Positions 17,746 through 27,684 of a DNA stretch of 64,000 nucleotides are shown here, piece after piece; within the stretch, counting starts at the first letter, position 1; the number at the start of each line of letters is the position of its first letter. The position numbers were made by a program, and so were the translations under genes. The notes under the pieces were generated by a model. The model did no database searches. It was not told the DNA's origin and was given only the letters and a program-made list of their open reading frames with translations. Source of the DNA: Pedobacter hartonius (GTDB taxonomy: Bacteria > Bacteroidota > Bacteroidia > Sphingobacteriales > Sphingobacteriaceae); assembly GCF_900107535.1 (NCBI RefSeq), contig NZ_FNRA01000002.1, forward strand, positions 248,001-312,000, read 5' to 3'.

Positions 17746-19320
17746 TTAGTATTTTCCTGCCAGTTCTTTAGCTACAGTTTCCAATACTGATGTAATCTCA
17801 TCGTCCAGTTTACCAGCTTTCAATGCAGCCAGTGTCTGAGGATGACGTAATTCAAGCTGTTGTAAATATTCAGCTTCGAATGCCCTTACTTTATTTACAG
17901 GAACTGAACGCATCAGGTTTTTTGTACCAATATAAATGATCGCCACTTGTTTTTCTACAGCCATTGGAGAGAATTGTCCCTGTTTCAGGATCTCCACATT
18001 TCTTGAACCTTTGTCCAGTACAGATTTAGTAGCCGCATCCAGGTCAGATCCGAATTTAGAGAAAGCCTCTAACTCACGGTATTGTGCCTGATCAAGTTTT
18101 AACGTACCAGCAACCTTTTTCATCGACTTGATCTGTGCATTACCACCTACACGGGATACAGAGATACCCACGTTAATAGCCGGACGCACACCAGCGTTGA
18201 ATAAGTTAGACTCTAAGAATATCTGTCCGTCAGTAATAGAGATTACGTTAGTAGGGATATAAGCAGAAACGTCACCCGCTTGTGTTTCAATGATCGGCAG
18301 GGCTGTTAATGAACCACCACCTTTTACGATACCTTTCAGAGACTCAGGCAAATCATTCATTTGTCTTGCAATCTCGTCATTCGCATTGATCTTGGCAGCA
18401 CGTTCCAGTAAACGGCTATGCAGATAAAAAACATCGCCAGGATAAGCTTCACGGCCCGGTGGGCGACGTAGTAACAATGAAACCTCACGGTAAGCCACAG
18501 CCTGTTTAGAAAGATCATCATAAACGATCAGTGCAGGGCGACCTGTATCACGGAAGTATTCACCGATTGCAGCCCCAGAGAAAGGAGCATAAAACTGCAA
18601 TGGAGCAGGATCTGCAGCCGATGCTGAAACCACTACCGTGTAAGCCATTGCACCGTTCTCTTCTAAAGTACGCACAACGTTTGCCACAGTACTTGCTTTC
18701 TGGCCGCAAGCTACATATATACATAAAACAGGTTTGCCTGCTTCGTAAAATTCTTTTTGATTGATAATGGTATCGATACAAACAGCACTTTTACCTGTCT
18801 GACGGTCACCAATAACCAGCTCACGCTGGCCACGGCCAATCGGAATCATTGCATCGATAGCCTTGATACCTGTCTGAAGAGGTTCAGCAACCGGCTGACG
18901 GTAGATTACCCCAGGAGCTTTACGCTCGATCGGCATCTCATAGGTCTGACCAATGATCGGGCCTTTACCATCGATAGGCTCACCAAGTGTGTTCACTACA
19001 CGTCCCAACATACCTTCACCAACCTGAATAGAGGCAATTTTCTTAGTACGTTTGATGGTGTCACCTTCTTTGATCTCTGCTGAGGGGCCTAATAGAACCA
19101 CACCAACATTATCTTCTTCAAGGTTCAAAACAATACCTTGCAGGCCATTTTCAAATTCAACGAGCTCACCTGATTGAACTTTAGTTAAACCATAAACACG
19201 GGCAATACCATCACCCACTTGTAATACGGTACCAACTTCTTCAAGTTCGGCTTCTGATTTAAAGCCCGACAATTGTTGTCTGATAATTGCCGATACTTCG
19301 TCTGGTCTTACCTCTACCAT
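17746..19320 (-). CDS. atpA: ATP synthase F1 subunit alpha
   Basis: Non-catalytic nucleotide-binding subunit of the F1 head. It is 524 aa with normal domain order: N-terminal beta-barrel, nucleotide-binding domain with Walker [10 protein letters not shown] (about 170-178), the signature [13 protein letters not shown], and a C-terminal helical bundle. The N-terminal [14 protein letters not shown] is the segment that contacts subunit delta. It sits between atpH and atpG. The catalytic beta subunit gene (atpD) is not in this cluster, a split arrangement usual for this phylum. Confidence 0.98.
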   Translation of the reverse strand: MVEVRPDEVSAIIRQQLSGFKSEAELEEVGTVLQVGDGIARVYGLTKVQSGELVEFENGLQGIVLNLEEDNVGVVLLGPSAEIKEGDTIKRTKKIASIQVGEGMLGRVVNTLGEPIDGKGPIIGQTYEMPIERKAPGVIYRQPVAEPLQTGIKAIDAMIPIGRGQRELVIGDRQTGKSAVCIDTIINQKEFYEAGKPVLCIYVACGQKASTVANVVRTLEENGAMAYTVVVSASAADPAPLQFYAPFSGAAIGEYFRDTGRPALIVYDDLSKQAVAYREVSLLLRRPPGREAYPGDVFYLHSRLLERAAKINANDEIARQMNDLPESLKGIVKGGGSLTALPIIETQAGDVSAYIPTNVISITDGQIFLESNLFNAGVRPAINVGISVSRVGGNAQIKSMKKVAGTLKLDQAQYRELEAFSKFGSDLDAATKSVLDKGSRNVEILKQGQFSPMAVEKQVAIIYIGTKNLMRSVPVNKVRAFEAEYLQQLELRHPQTLAALKAGKLDDEITSVLETVAKELAGKY

Positions 19321-19365
19321 AATTTTATATTATTTCTTTTGTAATTCTGTAAATGATTATCGGAT

Positions 19366-19914
19366 CTAAACCACACCGTGGGATAATTCCTTTTTTAGTT
19401 TATTTAAGCTACCAGAAATACTGGCATCAAATTGTCTGTCGCCAACTTTCAGAATAAAACCACCAATCAGCTTTTCGTTTACCTTTTCTTTAATGATGAC
19501 CTCATTTGCACCAATCTCCCTCTTCACTACGGCAACGATCTCCTCTTTATTGGCTGCAGTCAGCGCAATTGCAGAAGTAACCTCAGCGGTTACAATTCCT
19601 TTAATCACATTGTATTGTCTGATGAATGCCTTTGTGGTATCAAATAAAATAGCAGAACGGCCTTTACTGACAAGCAGTTTCAGATATGCGTTTGTTAATG
19701 CATGAACATTTTTGCCGAAGATCCCCGCTAAAATTGAATACTTTTTATCCAAAGGAATAACCGGATTATGAAGAATAGCCTCAAGCTCACTGTTTTGGTC
19801 AATAACCTGCTCAATCAGAACCATATCATTCCTGATCTCTTCAAAAGCTTTTTGCTCTGTGGAAAGGTCAATTAATGATTTGGCGTATCTTGATGCTGCT
19901 TTGTTTTCTGACAT
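19366..19914 (-). CDS. atpH: ATP synthase F1 subunit delta
   Basis: Peripheral-stalk subunit (OSCP homologue) that joins subunit b to the top of the F1 head. It is 182 aa. The N-terminal helical domain begins ASRYAKSLIDLSTEQKA; the C-terminal part has VTSAIALTAANKEEI and the typical LIGGFILKVGDRQFDASI followed by SGSLNKLKKEL. Gene order b-delta-alpha-gamma is the canonical F-ATPase order. Confidence 0.95.
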   Translation of the reverse strand: MSENKAASRYAKSLIDLSTEQKAFEEIRNDMVLIEQVIDQNSELEAILHNPVIPLDKKYSILAGIFGKNVHALTNAYLKLLVSKGRSAILFDTTKAFIRQYNVIKGIVTAEVTSAIALTAANKEEIVAVVKREIGANEVIIKEKVNEKLIGGFILKVGDRQFDASISGSLNKLKKELSHGVV

Positions 19915-19940
19915 GTTATATTTTATTAGAGTGGCAAGAA

Positions 19941-20435
19941 TTAATTCAATTCAACATCTTTCAACAGATCAGCAACTAAATCCTGTTGCTTAGCTTTATC
20001 AGATAACTGACCACGCAATACACGCTCAGCGATCTCAATTGACAATGTTGAAACTTGATTTTTCAATTCAGCCAAAGCAGCTTTCTTTTGATTTTCGATT
20101 TCGATCCTCGCCTTTTCAATTAATTTAGCACCTTCAGTATGAGCCTGATGTTTCGCCTCGTTAATAATAGAATCTTTTAACGTTTTTGCTTCCTTCAGGA
20201 TCAGGTCTCTTTCAGCACGCGCTTCTTTCATCGTCTCCTCATTCTGCGCCGCTAAGCGTACCATTTCTTGTTTTGCAAGTTCAGCCTGGTTTAAAGCATC
20301 ATCAATTGTATGCTCGCGTTCATTGATCGCTGCTAAAATTGGCTTCCAAGCAAATTTGGCTAAAACAAACATCAACAATAGAAATGCTATTGTCTGAAAA
20401 ACAACTAAACCAATTTCCGGTAATAATAATTCCAT
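19941..20435 (-). CDS. atpF: ATP synthase F0 subunit b
   Basis: Stator subunit with a single N-terminal membrane helix (about 9-27, GLVVFQTIAFLLLMFVLAKF) and a long charged coiled coil (about 40-150) rich in Ala, Glu and Lys that reaches up to subunit delta. It is 164 aa. The motif KFAWKPILAAINERE after the membrane helix is typical of subunit b. It is separated from atpE by an 84-bp gap that holds a strong stem-loop. Confidence 0.96.
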   Translation of the reverse strand: MELLLPEIGLVVFQTIAFLLLMFVLAKFAWKPILAAINEREHTIDDALNQAELAKQEMVRLAAQNEETMKEARAERDLILKEAKTLKDSIINEAKHQAHTEGAKLIEKARIEIENQKKAALAELKNQVSTLSIEIAERVLRGQLSDKAKQQDLVADLLKDVELN

Positions 20436-20475
20436 CTAAGTATATATATGTAAATCTTTATTTCTTAAACAATAG

Positions 20476-20508
20476 ATTGTACTTTGTAGCAATCCTACAA
20501 AGTACAAT
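20476..20508. promoter_or_regulatory. Stem-loop between atpE and atpF
   Basis: Perfect 14-bp inverted repeat (ATTGTACTTTGTAG / CTACAAAGTACAAT) with a 5-base loop, lying just after the atpE stop in the direction of transcription. No U-run follows on the minus strand, so it is not a standard terminator. It could stabilise the 3' end of an atpE-containing transcript or act as a processing site, which would fit the higher stoichiometry needed for subunit c. Confidence 0.6.
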
Positions 20509-20519
20509 ACCGTTTTTAG

Positions 20520-20744
<225 letters not shown>

Positions 20745-20757
20745 TTAAAAATTCTAA

Positions 20758-21888
20758 TTAATGGTGTTCTTCTATCGCCATTCCAATGAACAGTGCTGAT
20801 AGTATTGTAAATATAAAAGCCTGTATAAATGCAACCAGCAACTCAATTCCGTAAATGAACAGCGCAAACGGAACGGATACAAACGAAACAAAAACGGAGT
20901 TGAATACGAAGATCAGCCCGATCAGCGCCAGTACCAGAATGTGGCCTGCCGTGATGTTTGCAAATAAACGTATGGCAAGTGCGATAGGCTTGGTAAATAT
21001 ACCGATGATCTCCACCGGTACAAGCACAATATATAACCACCATGGTACATCAGGAGTAAAGATGTGCTTCCAGTAATATTTATTGCCATTGAAGTTTACC
21101 AGCAGAAAAGTAATGGTTGCCAGTACTACTGTAATAGAGATATTCCCTGTTAGATTGGCGCCTCCCGGAAGGAAAGGGATCAGACCGAGCATATTGTTAA
21201 ACCAGATAAAGAAGAATACCGTAAGCAGGTAGGGCATAAAACGTTCATATTTATGACCCAGGTTAGGTTTGGCGATATCGTCACGAACGAACATAATGAT
21301 CGGCTCGAACCATGACTGCAGTCCTTTCGGAGATTTACCGCTTCTGATTTTATATCCATTGGCTACTTTCAGGAATACTGCAAGAAGAAGCACTACAGAA
21401 AGTAATAGTGTACAAACATTTTTGGTGATAGAGAAATCCAGAGGACGTGCATTCTTCACTTTGCCTGCAGCATCATGTTCTGCGTAAGCGCCATGTTCAT
21501 TTGCTGTTTCTGATGCATAGTAGATTTTATCATGCACCGATACAAAACGCTGACCAGCTCTTTCAACTACAACTTTCGCCTCATCATCCCCGTGAAAATC
21601 ACTGGCATTAAACGTGGCCAATCCTGTTGGGGTATACAAGATGACAGGCAGGCCGATCGTGTAGTCGCCGAATACATGCCAGCTATGCGAATCAGCTACG
21701 TGGTGCAAAGCGAACTTACCCAGATTAAACTTTTTCTCTGCCTCTGGCTCGGCATGAGCGGCCGTTGTTGTCTTCAATGTGTCCTCCTGCGCATATAACA
21801 CGGGTGTTACAAAGAAAAACGCTAAAAAAAGCGTGAAAACAACAATTAACCTACTAACTTTAAAATCAAAAACGTGGCTACAATCCAT
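20758..21888 (-). CDS. atpB: ATP synthase F0 subunit a, with an N-terminal periplasmic extension
   Basis: Membrane stator subunit that forms the proton half-channels. The conserved C-terminal half has the family motifs, including AIRLFANITAGHI with the essential arginine facing the c-ring and the final IELLVAFIQAFIFTILSALF helix. At 376 aa it is more than 100 residues longer than the E. coli protein: a cleavable-looking signal (FTLFLAFFFVTPVLYAQ) and a hydrophilic region of about 100 residues rich in His and Ala precede the first conserved helix, as in other Bacteroidota. The extension's role is unknown. Confidence 0.96.
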   Translation of the reverse strand: MDCSHVFDFKVSRLIVVFTLFLAFFFVTPVLYAQEDTLKTTTAAHAEPEAEKKFNLGKFALHHVADSHSWHVFGDYTIGLPVILYTPTGLATFNASDFHGDDEAKVVVERAGQRFVSVHDKIYYASETANEHGAYAEHDAAGKVKNARPLDFSITKNVCTLLLSVVLLLAVFLKVANGYKIRSGKSPKGLQSWFEPIIMFVRDDIAKPNLGHKYERFMPYLLTVFFFIWFNNMLGLIPFLPGGANLTGNISITVVLATITFLLVNFNGNKYYWKHIFTPDVPWWLYIVLVPVEIIGIFTKPIALAIRLFANITAGHILVLALIGLIFVFNSVFVSFVSVPFALFIYGIELLVAFIQAFIFTILSALFIGMAIEEHH

Positions 21889-21905
21889 TTACTGGCAGAT
21901 TTTTA

Positions 21906-22292
21906 CTATTTATTTTGGTGGCGCAAGTTACATAACAGGGAGTATATTTCAAAGAAGCTGAACAATAAATATAAAGAAAAAAAGTTGAGGGCAAATACGA
22001 TCCCCTTTTCCGTACTATTGAGGCTGTAAATCAGCACGAAAGCCAAAGAAAATATCATTTTCAAAACAATCGAGCCCATTATAGCCATAACTCCGGCCTG
22101 AGGATCCATTTTAATCCCCAGAAAAGCGGTGATATAAGCAATGTAGGTAAGCCCTCCGAGGAAGCCGAACACCAGCCAGAATTTTTTAACAAGCAGTAGT
22201 GTACCAGGAAATAAAAATGGCAGGGCATATGCAATTCCGGCAAGAATAAGCGTATAAATCAGGTAGTAAAGGGTAAATTTGGCTAAACTCAA
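21906..22292 (-). CDS. Four-helix membrane protein in the ATP synthase operon
   Basis: A 128-residue polytopic protein with four hydrophobic helices (about 7-27, 36-57, 68-90, 97-118), between atpZ and atpB and only 17 bp before atpB. The position corresponds to that of AtpI in other operons; the sequence itself shows no motif I can assign, but similarly placed short membrane proteins are common in Bacteroidota ATP synthase clusters. A role in F0 or c-ring assembly is inference from context. The start is a TTG at 22292; no ATG precedes the first helix. Confidence 0.72.
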   Translation of the reverse strand: MSLAKFTLYYLIYTLILAGIAYALPFLFPGTLLLVKKFWLVFGFLGGLTYIAYITAFLGIKMDPQAGVMAIMGSIVLKMIFSLAFVLIYSLNSTEKGIVFALNFFSLYLLFSFFEIYSLLCNLRHQNK

Positions 22293-22340
22293 AGCTTCTT
22301 TTTTTACAAAAGTATAAAAATTAACAGAGGAATCCAGCTC

Positions 22341-22559
22341 TTAGTCTTTACTATTCAATTGTCTTACAACCTGGTAAAGTGAAACAAGTACGCCAATCAG
22401 TCCGAAAATCGCCATGAATATAAATTTCTCACTATGCCGGTAGCCATCTATTTTATACCCGGCGAACGCAAATAAACCTATGATAGCCAGCATCTGGAAG
22501 CCCATCCCCGTATATTTTATAAAATTTGTTGTGTTTTTTCCTTTCCGGTTATCACTCAT
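22341..22559 (-). CDS. AtpZ/AtpI-family ATP synthase accessory protein
   Basis: A 72-residue protein with a polar N-terminus and two membrane helices (about 15-34 and 43-65). The pattern YTGMGFQMLAIIGLFAFAGYKID, split by a charged loop, is that of the AtpZ/AtpI family: small proteins encoded first in F-ATPase operons, with proposed roles in c-ring assembly or Mg/Ca transport. It is the first gene of the operon here, 8 bp downstream of an exact -7 box. Confidence 0.85.
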   Translation of the reverse strand: MSDNRKGKNTTNFIKYTGMGFQMLAIIGLFAFAGYKIDGYRHSEKFIFMAIFGLIGVLVSLYQVVRQLNSKD

Positions 22560-22567
22560 ACATTAAC

Positions 22568-22575
22568 CAAACATA
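22568..22575 (-). promoter_or_regulatory. Putative promoter -7 box for the ATP synthase operon
   Basis: On the minus strand TATGTTTG exactly matches TAnnTTTG and ends 8 bp before the first gene's ATG, implying a very short or absent 5' leader. The -33 region is AT-rich with no clear TTG. Confidence 0.42.
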
Positions 22576-22616
22576 AAATTTAAATTAATTTACTTAGAAA
22601 ATACTGGCGATTGAAA

Positions 22617-22624
22617 TACTTTTG
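22617..22624 (+). promoter_or_regulatory. Putative promoter -7 box for the sprE-like gene
   Basis: TACTTTTG matches TAnnTTTG exactly. It overlaps the most upstream possible start of the sprE-like reading frame (TTG at 22622), which argues that translation begins further downstream. Confidence 0.42.
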
Positions 22625-22684
22625 CCATATTCATATTCTGTTACATTTGTATTGACCAAAAACTGTATTGAAATCACTTATCTA

Positions 22685-25456
22685 TTGAAGACCCAGGGCT
22701 ATCTCCGCATCAGATTAATATCTTCTTTTTTAGGGGCCTGTCTCTTAGCTGCCTGCGGTACGCCTAAAGATACTGCAATGAGCAGGGGAATGCAAAATTT
22801 AACCGCACGATATAATTATATCTACAATTCCAATCTCATCCTTGACAATTACGAGGAGCAGCTCTATGAAACTTACAAGGACAATTATAACGAAATCCTG
22901 CCCTTATATACAGTTCCGGAGAAATTTAATTTCAGTACCACAGCCAGTACCCCGGTAAATGAAAAAGACCTGGATAAGATCATCACCAAGGCACAGGCCG
23001 TCATTGCCGACAAAGCCTTCAGCAATTATATTGATGAATCCTATATCCTGATGGGCCGGGCACAGTATTACAAGACCAATTACTTTGTTGCTGAAGAATA
23101 TTTCGATTATACCGCAAAAACGTACGCAGCCAATCCTAATGTGCGGCTGAATGCCCTGAACTGGAAAGCCAGGAGCCTGATACAGCTGGATAATCTGAAT
23201 GACGCAGCCCTGATCCTTGATACGGTCTACTTGAGCCTTCCCGAAATTAAAGAGCATAAGGACGGCCCCCTGGCAACCATCGCGCAGATGTATATTTACC
23301 AGCAGCGCTATACAGATGCGATTCTGCTGTTAAGTAATGCTGTAAAAACCACCCGCCTCAAACGTAACCGCATCCGCTGGACGTACATCCTTGCCCAGCT
23401 CTATGAACAGCAAAAAGATTACCGGAAAGCTTTATCCCATTATCTTAAGGTTCAGAAAAGCAACGCAGGTTTTGAATTATACTTCAATGCGAACCTGAAC
23501 CGGATTAAACTGACAGGCCTGCTGAACGGGGAACACCTGAACAGAAAGAAACAACTGCTGGCATTGCTCAGGGATGATAAAAACCTTGAATATATAGACC
23601 AGGTATATTACCAGATTGCCGAAACTTATGCCGGAGACAGTGATTTTACCGGCGCAGAAAAATACTATAACCTCTCTATCCGCAACAGCAGCAAAAACAG
23701 TTACCAGAAAGGCCTGTCCTATCTCAGACTGGCCGATTTGAATTTCAAGGAGTTCAGAAACTTCCTGAAAGCAAAATCATGTTACGACAGTACGGTAACT
23801 ACGCTGCCAAAGAACTATCCCGGTTATGACCTGATCCTGAAAAAAAGCGAAAACCTGGAATATATCAGCAAACGGTACGAATTGATCGCCTACCAGGATA
23901 CTTTACAACTTCTTGCTAAATTACCCGAAGGCGAACGGCTCGCAAGGATCATACAGATCACACTTCCGGCAAAAACAACGGTTGCTGATAACGGCAGCTT
24001 TAAAGAAGATCCTTTTGCCGGCGCCAACCAGGCCAGCCCCGCCGGGAACGGACCAGGTACCTTCTATTTTAGCAATACCGCTGCAATGAGCAGAGGAAGT
24101 GCAGATTTTACGACCAGATGGGGCAACAGAAAGCTGGAGGACGACTGGCGCCAGAGCCTCAAATCCTCATCGCAGGCAACTACCGAAAGTATAGCCAAAG
24201 TAGAGAATGCCGGCCATCCTTCTCCACAACCACAAGATCCTTCAGCGAATGACAGTGATATTCTCGTGAACAGATATTTATCCGCCATTCCATTGAATAC
24301 TGTACAACTGACCGCATCCAATCAGCAGATCATTGATGCCTATTATGAGATGGCTAATTTCTATCAGCAGGAACTGCAGGATCAGGCGGAAGCGCTTAGA
24401 ATTTACCAGATCATACTAAGCCGTTTTCCTGAGAACAACCGCCTGGCATCAATTTATTATAGCTTATACCTGGGCTATAAAGATACCAATGCCGCCAGCG
24501 CAGAGAAATACAAGAAGCTGGTACTGGATCTTTTTCCATCCAGCGCTTATGCCAAAACAATTCTTGACCCCCAGTATTCGGTGAAACAATCAGAATTGGA
24601 AGCCAGGGTACTCGCTGTATACAATCAAATATTTGATCAGTATGAAAGAAAAGCCTTTCCTCAGGTAATTACCGCCGTTAACAGCACTATTGTACAGTAT
24701 CCCGGCAACATGGTCAATCCTCAGCTCAATTACCTGAGGGCCATTTCAATTGGCAGAACACAACCTATTGATAGCCTGGTTGCTGCCTTTACAGCAATTA
24801 CTACAGCATATCCTGATGATAAACTCATCGTGCCATTGGTAAAAGATCACCTGGCTTATATTGCTTCACACAAAGATGAATTCAGTAAACGAAGGATTGC
24901 ATTGCCGGATTTTGATGCCAATGAGCCTCATTTCTTTGCTTCACAGCCATTACCGTCAGAACCGCTCCCGGAAAAAGCTGTTCAGAACCCCGGTGTTCCG
25001 GCACCAGCTGAGGTTAAAGCTCCAGAGCCGGTCATCGCAAACAAAACCCCGGAAACTAACGTTCAAAAACCCGCAGTTCCTGTCGCTGCAACTCAGATCT
25101 TCAGCACTGAGGTATCAAAAATATATTATTTTGTAATTGACGTGGCAGATGCCAGTCTGACCTTAAGTTCTTCACGTTTCGGCATCGGCCAGTTTAACCG
25201 CGGAAATTATGCCGGCGTGGGCCTCAAACATCAATTAACAGAATTTGACAATGACCAACTGATATATGTTGGGAACTTTAGTAGTTTTGCAGAAGCAAAA
25301 AGTTACGCTGATGGAATAACTCCGCAATTGAAGCAGATCATGAAAGTGCCGGCCGGAATATATTCCAGCTTCATTATCAGTAAGGAAAACTTCGAAAAGC
25401 TTCAGAGTAAAGATCTTGTAACTAAATACTTAGATTTCTACCAAAACAACTATTAA
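22685..25456 (+). CDS. SprE/PorW-like TPR lipoprotein of the type IX secretion system
   Basis: Large lipoprotein with tetratricopeptide repeats, matching by architecture SprE (Flavobacterium) and PorW (Porphyromonas), needed for gliding and T9SS secretion. The TTG at 22685 gives an ideal lipoprotein signal with lipobox LLAAC (Cys24); the frame extends to a TTG at 22622, but that lies on the promoter. The mature start GTPKDTAMSRGMQNLTARYN resembles the conserved N-terminus of the family. TPR-like helices fill about 80-420 and 540-720, split by a low-complexity linker; a Pro/Ala-rich stretch then leads to a SPOR-like C-terminal domain (YYFVIDVAD, LIYVGNFSSFAEA). It is 2 bp from the PBP gene. 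Confidence 0.8.
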   Translation: MKTQGYLRIRLISSFLGACLLAACGTPKDTAMSRGMQNLTARYNYIYNSNLILDNYEEQLYETYKDNYNEILPLYTVPEKFNFSTTASTPVNEKDLDKIITKAQAVIADKAFSNYIDESYILMGRAQYYKTNYFVAEEYFDYTAKTYAANPNVRLNALNWKARSLIQLDNLNDAALILDTVYLSLPEIKEHKDGPLATIAQMYIYQQRYTDAILLLSNAVKTTRLKRNRIRWTYILAQLYEQQKDYRKALSHYLKVQKSNAGFELYFNANLNRIKLTGLLNGEHLNRKKQLLALLRDDKNLEYIDQVYYQIAETYAGDSDFTGAEKYYNLSIRNSSKNSYQKGLSYLRLADLNFKEFRNFLKAKSCYDSTVTTLPKNYPGYDLILKKSENLEYISKRYELIAYQDTLQLLAKLPEGERLARIIQITLPAKTTVADNGSFKEDPFAGANQASPAGNGPGTFYFSNTAAMSRGSADFTTRWGNRKLEDDWRQSLKSSSQATTESIAKVENAGHPSPQPQDPSANDSDILVNRYLSAIPLNTVQLTASNQQIIDAYYEMANFYQQELQDQAEALRIYQIILSRFPENNRLASIYYSLYLGYKDTNAASAEKYKKLVLDLFPSSAYAKTILDPQYSVKQSELEARVLAVYNQIFDQYERKAFPQVITAVNSTIVQYPGNMVNPQLNYLRAISIGRTQPIDSLVAAFTAITTAYPDDKLIVPLVKDHLAYIASHKDEFSKRRIALPDFDANEPHFFASQPLPSEPLPEKAVQNPGVPAPAEVKAPEPVIANKTPETNVQKPAVPVAATQIFSTEVSKIYYFVIDVADASLTLSSSRFGIGQFNRGNYAGVGLKHQLTEFDNDQLIYVGNFSSFAEAKSYADGITPQLKQIMKVPAGIYSSFIISKENFEKLQSKDLVTKYLDFYQNNY

Positions 25457-25458
25457 AA

Positions 25459-27684
25459 ATGAATAAGAATATTTCAGCTGCAGAGATAAAGACATATAAC
25501 CTTACCCTCTGGAAGTTATTGATCGGTGCACTTGTCATATTTTCTTTATTTATTGTTGCAATTGGATTCGGTTTATTTGGAACGCTGCCATCTTTCAGGG
25601 ATATTGAGCACCCCAAAAGTAACCAGGCAACTGAAATACTGACGGAGGACAAAAGGGTATTGGGTACCTATTTTGTACAAAACCGTTCCAATGTAAATTA
25701 TTCCCAGATCTCACCAAACGTGATCAATGCCCTGATCTCTACTGAAGACACCCGTTTTAAAGAACATTCAGGAATAGATTTCAAACGTACTTTCACCATT
25801 ATATTCTACAATATCATCGGTAAAAAACAAGGGGCAAGTACCATTACACAGCAACTGGCCTTAAACCTCTTCTCTGAAGAGGGGCGCCAGCGTAATTTCT
25901 TCAAGCGCCTGATGCAAAAATTCCAGGAATGGATCGTGGCCGTAAAACTTGAACGCAATTATACCAAGGAGGAGATCATCACCATGTACCTGAACACGGT
26001 AGATTTTGGCAACCAGGCCTATGGGATCAAATCAGCCTCTAGGGTATACTTCAATACTACCCCGGATCAGCTTACCGTCAGCCAGGCGGCTACGCTGGTA
26101 GGACTGCAAAAAGGTATTACCCGTTATTCCCCTACCCGGAATCCGGAAAGATCACTCGCCCGCCGGAACACCGTAATGGCCAACATGGTGAAAGAAGAGA
26201 TGCTTACCCAGCAGGAGTTCGATGAGGAAAAAGAGAAACCTCTGGGGCTTCATTTCAGCGCTGCTACGGTCAATGACGGTATTGCACCGTATTTCAGGGC
26301 TGTGCTGAAAAACGATATCAAAAGGATTTTCCAGGAACGCTCCATTTCAAAGGCAGATGGTACACCATATGATCTGGACAGGGATGGCCTGAGGATCATC
26401 ACTACGATCAATTATGAGATGCAGGTATATGCCGAAGCTGCCCAGAAAGAGGCCATGAAACTACTGCAGGCACAGTTTCTTAAAAGCTGGAAGGGTAAAG
26501 ACCCTTTTAAAGATAAGGAACTGCAGATTGAACAGGGCGTAAAACGGTCTGACCGTTACAAGTCCCTTCAGCTGGAAGGAAAGTCTGACGAAGATATTAA
26601 GACTGATTTCAATACCCCAACCGAAATGAGCATCTTCACCTGGAAAGGTGATATTGACACGCTGATGAAACCTATTGATTCGGTCAAATACTATAAACTA
26701 CTGCTCAGGAACGCCATGATGGCGATGGACCCAAAAACCGGTTATGTAAAAGCATGGGTTGGCGGTATCAATTATGAGCATTTTAAATATGACCAGGTAA
26801 AAATGGGGACCAGGCAAGTAGGCTCAACAGCTAAACCATTCACCTATTCGGTAGCTATCGAGAACGGGTACTCACCGTGTTACCAGGTCCTGAATGAGCC
26901 CGTGACGATCGAGGTTCCGGGCAGTGCGCCCTGGACTCCGAAATCGGGAGGTACTTTACCAGGCTATCTGACTTTGCAAAAAGCACTGGCATACTCCCAA
27001 AATTTTGTAGCCGCTTATTTAATGAAACAGGTAGGCCCAACCGCGGTTGCCACCCTGGCAAAAAAGATGGGCATCACTTCAAATGTGCCGGCCTATCCTT
27101 CCATTGCACTCGGTACTTTTGATGCGTCGGTTTTTGACATGGTAGGTGCCTATAGCGTTTTCGCTAACAAAGGCGTATGGACGCAGCCAACTTATATCCT
27201 GAGGATTGAAGACAAAAACGGGGTGGTTTTATTCTCACAAACGCCACAAAAACACCCGGCAATGAATGAAGAAGTAGCTTACGTCATGACACGTATGCTC
27301 ATCGGAGTAGTTAAAACAGGTTTCGGCTATCCGCTGATCAGCAAATTCGGTATCACTACCCCTGTAGGCGGTAAAACGGGTACTACGCAAAACAACTCCG
27401 ACGGGTGGTTTGTTGGTATCACTCCCGATCTTGTTGCAGGGGTCTGGACCGGTTGCGAAGACCGTGCATTCCATTTTATCAATACCAACCAGGGTGAAGG
27501 TGCAAAAACTGCAATGCCTGTATTTGGCGGCTTTTTTAAACGCGTATATGCAAACTCCAAGTTAAAAATAAGCAAAGGGGATTTTGAGATGCCGAAAAAC
27601 GGGGTATCTATTACTTATGATTGTAATCAGTATCAGCAGCAGCAAACAGACACCACCGCACTGGACCAGAAGTTAGGGTTTTAG
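25459..27684 (+). CDS. Class A penicillin-binding protein 1A
   Basis: Bifunctional peptidoglycan synthase of 741 residues: one N-terminal membrane helix (about 20-41), a GT51 glycosyltransferase domain, and a transpeptidase domain. GT51 motifs: STEDTRFKEHSGID with catalytic Glu96, and GASTITQQLALNLF. Transpeptidase motifs: Ser456-x-x-Lys in GSTAKPF, SQN at 513, and KTG at 639 in GGKTGTTQ. All catalytic residues are present. It is sandwiched without gaps between the sprE-like gene (2 bp) and uvrC (0 bp), so the three are co-transcribed. Confidence 0.95.
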   Translation: MNKNISAAEIKTYNLTLWKLLIGALVIFSLFIVAIGFGLFGTLPSFRDIEHPKSNQATEILTEDKRVLGTYFVQNRSNVNYSQISPNVINALISTEDTRFKEHSGIDFKRTFTIIFYNIIGKKQGASTITQQLALNLFSEEGRQRNFFKRLMQKFQEWIVAVKLERNYTKEEIITMYLNTVDFGNQAYGIKSASRVYFNTTPDQLTVSQAATLVGLQKGITRYSPTRNPERSLARRNTVMANMVKEEMLTQQEFDEEKEKPLGLHFSAATVNDGIAPYFRAVLKNDIKRIFQERSISKADGTPYDLDRDGLRIITTINYEMQVYAEAAQKEAMKLLQAQFLKSWKGKDPFKDKELQIEQGVKRSDRYKSLQLEGKSDEDIKTDFNTPTEMSIFTWKGDIDTLMKPIDSVKYYKLLLRNAMMAMDPKTGYVKAWVGGINYEHFKYDQVKMGTRQVGSTAKPFTYSVAIENGYSPCYQVLNEPVTIEVPGSAPWTPKSGGTLPGYLTLQKALAYSQNFVAAYLMKQVGPTAVATLAKKMGITSNVPAYPSIALGTFDASVFDMVGAYSVFANKGVWTQPTYILRIEDKNGVVLFSQTPQKHPAMNEEVAYVMTRMLIGVVKTGFGYPLISKFGITTPVGGKTGTTQNNSDGWFVGITPDLVAGVWTGCEDRAFHFINTNQGEGAKTAMPVFGGFFKRVYANSKLKISKGDFEMPKNGVSITYDCNQYQQQQTDTTALDQKLGF

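Noticed and set aside
22622..22684. A longer N-terminus for the sprE-like protein
   Set aside because: The extension lies on the best promoter box and would move the lipobox 45 residues into the protein.
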